From the NCBI GenBank assembly GCA_036381515.1, contig DASVCR010000034.1, positions 62,001-126,000 on the forward strand: DNA of 64,000 bases, given 5' to 3'. Below the pieces are notes generated by a model. The model was not told the DNA's origin. It did not search any database and saw nothing but the letters and a program-made list of their open reading frames with translations. This document shows positions 62,549-64,000 of this stretch, piece by piece (position 1 is the stretch's first letter; the number at the start of each line of letters is the position of its first letter). The stretch comes from ZC4RG20 sp036381515. GTDB lineage: Bacteria; Pseudomonadota; Gammaproteobacteria; Steroidobacterales; Rariloculaceae. A program made the translations under genes and the position numbers.

Positions 62549-64000
62549 ATGAAACGCGCGCGTGTGGCCATTGCTGCGGCGGAACTGTCGTTCGCGCCGC
62601 TGTCGCTTGCGATCATCGGCCTGTGCATGCCCGAACGGGCGACGGCGCAGGACGCCGCTCCGCAGGAGGAGGTCATCGTCACCGGGTCGCGCATCGTCCG
62701 GCGCGATTTCGAGGCCAACAGCCCGATCCTGACCGTCGACGAGACGGCGTTCGACGACACGATGTCGATCGGCATCGAGACGGTGATGAACCAGCTGCCG
62801 CAGTTCGTGCCCGCGGTCACGCCGTTCGTCACGACGGACGTGCAGGCGAGCGCGACGAACACGCCGGGTGCGAGCACGTTGAGCCTGCGCGGGCTCGGCG
62901 CGAACCGCAATCTGGTGCTGATCGACGGCCGGCGCGGCATGCCGGTCAACGCGCTCGGCGCCGTCAGCATCAACTCGATCCCGTCCGCCGCGATCGCGCG
63001 CGTCGAGACGATCACCGGCGGCGCGTCCTCGGTGTACGGCGCGGACGCGATGGCCGGCGTCGTGAACTTCATCCTGAAGAAGGACTACGAGGGCGTCGAT
63101 TTCGACGTACGCTACGGGCAGTCGCTCGAAGGCGACGGCGAGGAGCTGCGCGTCGCGGGCGTGTACGGTGCGAACTTCGACGGGGACCGCGGCAACATCC
63201 TGATGGGCGTCGAATACTCGTCGCGCGGCCGCGTGCGCTCGCGCGACCGGGACTGGCAGCGCTCGATCTGGCAGGATCCGTCGGTCGGCGCGTCGTTCTT
63301 CGCGCCGACGGTGCCCGCGTACATCGTCGAGCCCGGCAACGCGCCCGATCAGGACGTCGCGAACGCGATCTTCGACGACTGCAGGACCGGCAACATCAGC
63401 GTCGCGCCCGGGCAGCAGTTCCTGATGAATCTCGAGCCGGCGGATCCGGCTCGTCTAGGGACGATCTGGAAGTTCTCGGCGGACGGCTCCTGCCGCTACA
63501 ACGGACCGTTCGAGTCCGACGTGATGCTGCGCAAATACCGCGTCGACAACGAGCAGCCTCGGCCGCCGAACTCGCCGCACGGCCAGCTCGTCGAGATCGA
63601 CACGACCGGCATGCTGCAGATTCCGCTCGACCGCTTCGCGCTCTTCGGCAGCGGACGGGTCGCGATCACGGACAACGTCGCCGCGATCCTGCAGGTGAAT
63701 TTCAGCGAGGACGAGACGGATACGCAGCTCGGCGACAACTATCTCGGCGCGTTCTGGGGCGCATACGTGCCGCACGGCGACGAGATCTACGCGCCTTCGG
63801 TCGATGCCGACGGCAATACGCTGCCGGCGTATCTTCCCGGCGGCCTCTACGGGCTCGACTGCGCGCCCGTCGGCGGCTGCACGAACTCCGAGGTGTGGCC
63901 GACGCCGCCCGAGCTCACGCAGCTCCTCGACAGCCGGCCGAATCCGAATGCGCCGTGGTCGATGTCGAGCTTCACGACCTACGCCGGTAAGCGCACGACG
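62549..64000 (+). CDS. TonB-dependent receptor, 3' partial
   Basis: A frame from an ATG at 62549 (GAGGAG ten bases ahead) stays open to the right edge (484 codons). Signal peptide to ERATAQ, TonB box EEVIVTGSRI, plug domain TLSLRGLGANRNLVLIDGRRGMPVNALGAVSINSIPSAAIARVETITGGASSVYGADAMAGVVNFILKKDY split over residues 110-180, and the beginning of a barrel. GADAMAGVVNFILKK is typical of the large SusC-independent TonB receptors of gammaproteobacteria that import carbohydrates or peptides. The neighbouring secreted-protein paralogs suggest the receptor belongs to the same uptake locus. Confidence 0.9.
   Translation, partial: MKRARVAIAAAELSFAPLSLAIIGLCMPERATAQDAAPQEEVIVTGSRIVRRDFEANSPILTVDETAFDDTMSIGIETVMNQLPQFVPAVTPFVTTDVQASATNTPGASTLSLRGLGANRNLVLIDGRRGMPVNALGAVSINSIPSAAIARVETITGGASSVYGADAMAGVVNFILKKDYEGVDFDVRYGQSLEGDGEELRVAGVYGANFDGDRGNILMGVEYSSRGRVRSRDRDWQRSIWQDPSVGASFFAPTVPAYIVEPGNAPDQDVANAIFDDCRTGNISVAPGQQFLMNLEPADPARLGTIWKFSADGSCRYNGPFESDVMLRKYRVDNEQPRPPNSPHGQLVEIDTTGMLQIPLDRFALFGSGRVAITDNVAAILQVNFSEDETDTQLGDNYLGAFWGAYVPHGDEIYAPSVDADGNTLPAYLPGGLYGLDCAPVGGCTNSEVWPTPPELTQLLDSRPNPNAPWSMSSFTTYAGKRTT

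Overview
The window is a gene-dense, very GC-rich stretch (about two thirds G+C by eye) of a Gram-negative chromosome. TonB-dependent receptors, OmpA, a two-heme DUF1592-type protein, DNA polymerase II, a PerM/AI-2E permease, the MsrA/MsrB pair, a divergent tesA/ybbA pair and many Sec or Tat exported proteins all point to a gammaproteobacterium. The abundance of poorly characterised secreted families (DUF6152, DUF1592/DUF1552, PQQ dehydrogenases) suggests an environmental lineage, perhaps Steroidobacterales-like. That placement is an inference from gene content. I saw no rRNA, tRNA, CRISPR array, integrase or complete insertion sequence. Three genes carry frameshifts or deletions, so some errors of a draft or metagenome assembly are possible.

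Layout: 1-8.8 kb holds a heme/copper monooxygenase-like protein (cut by the window edge), a Bcr/CflA efflux pump, an FmdB zinc ribbon, a NamZ-like muramidase with a DOMON-like partner, an isoaspartyl peptidase, a TonB-C-terminal repeat protein, a GNAT acetyltransferase and a tandem universal stress protein. 9-10.8 kb is a tightly coupled operon of two DUF1538 membrane proteins and a PII-like protein. 10.9-16.8 kb has secreted proteins of unknown function with a DUF6152 protein, then a Fur-box-controlled siderophore receptor and a PepSY membrane protein. 16.9-21.4 kb has a flavin monooxygenase and a TonB receptor, each with one frameshift. 21.7-31.4 kb carries msrA-msrB-hydrolase, a soluble PQQ sugar dehydrogenase, the YbbAP-like exporter with TesA, and a PQQ alcohol/glucose-type dehydrogenase.

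31.3-33.3 kb is the most notable region. Methionyl-tRNA synthetase is preceded by a methionine-rich 31-codon leader ORF and a perfect intrinsic terminator, the layout of a ribosome-mediated attenuator; its 3' end runs into a cluster of REP-like palindromes. 33.3-41.7 kb is a minus-strand series: ThiE-like protein, ankyrin protein, Tat-exported metallo-beta-lactamase-fold protein, DUF1552, DUF1592 cytochrome and OmpA. A REPIN-like hairpin pair sits at the N-terminus of the metallo-hydrolase gene. 42-56.8 kb holds PerM, DNA polymerase II, a methyltransferase, a heme-motif porin, two MFS transporters, a SYLF-fasciclin fusion, a second sugar dehydrogenase, a lectin-like secreted protein and DoxX.

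56.9-59.9 kb is an ABC efflux operon (adaptor, ATPase, deleted permease) behind a near-perfect sigma-54 promoter. 60-62.4 kb is a second locus of the same secreted families seen at 10.9-13.1 kb, and the window ends inside another TonB-dependent receptor that is open to the right edge.
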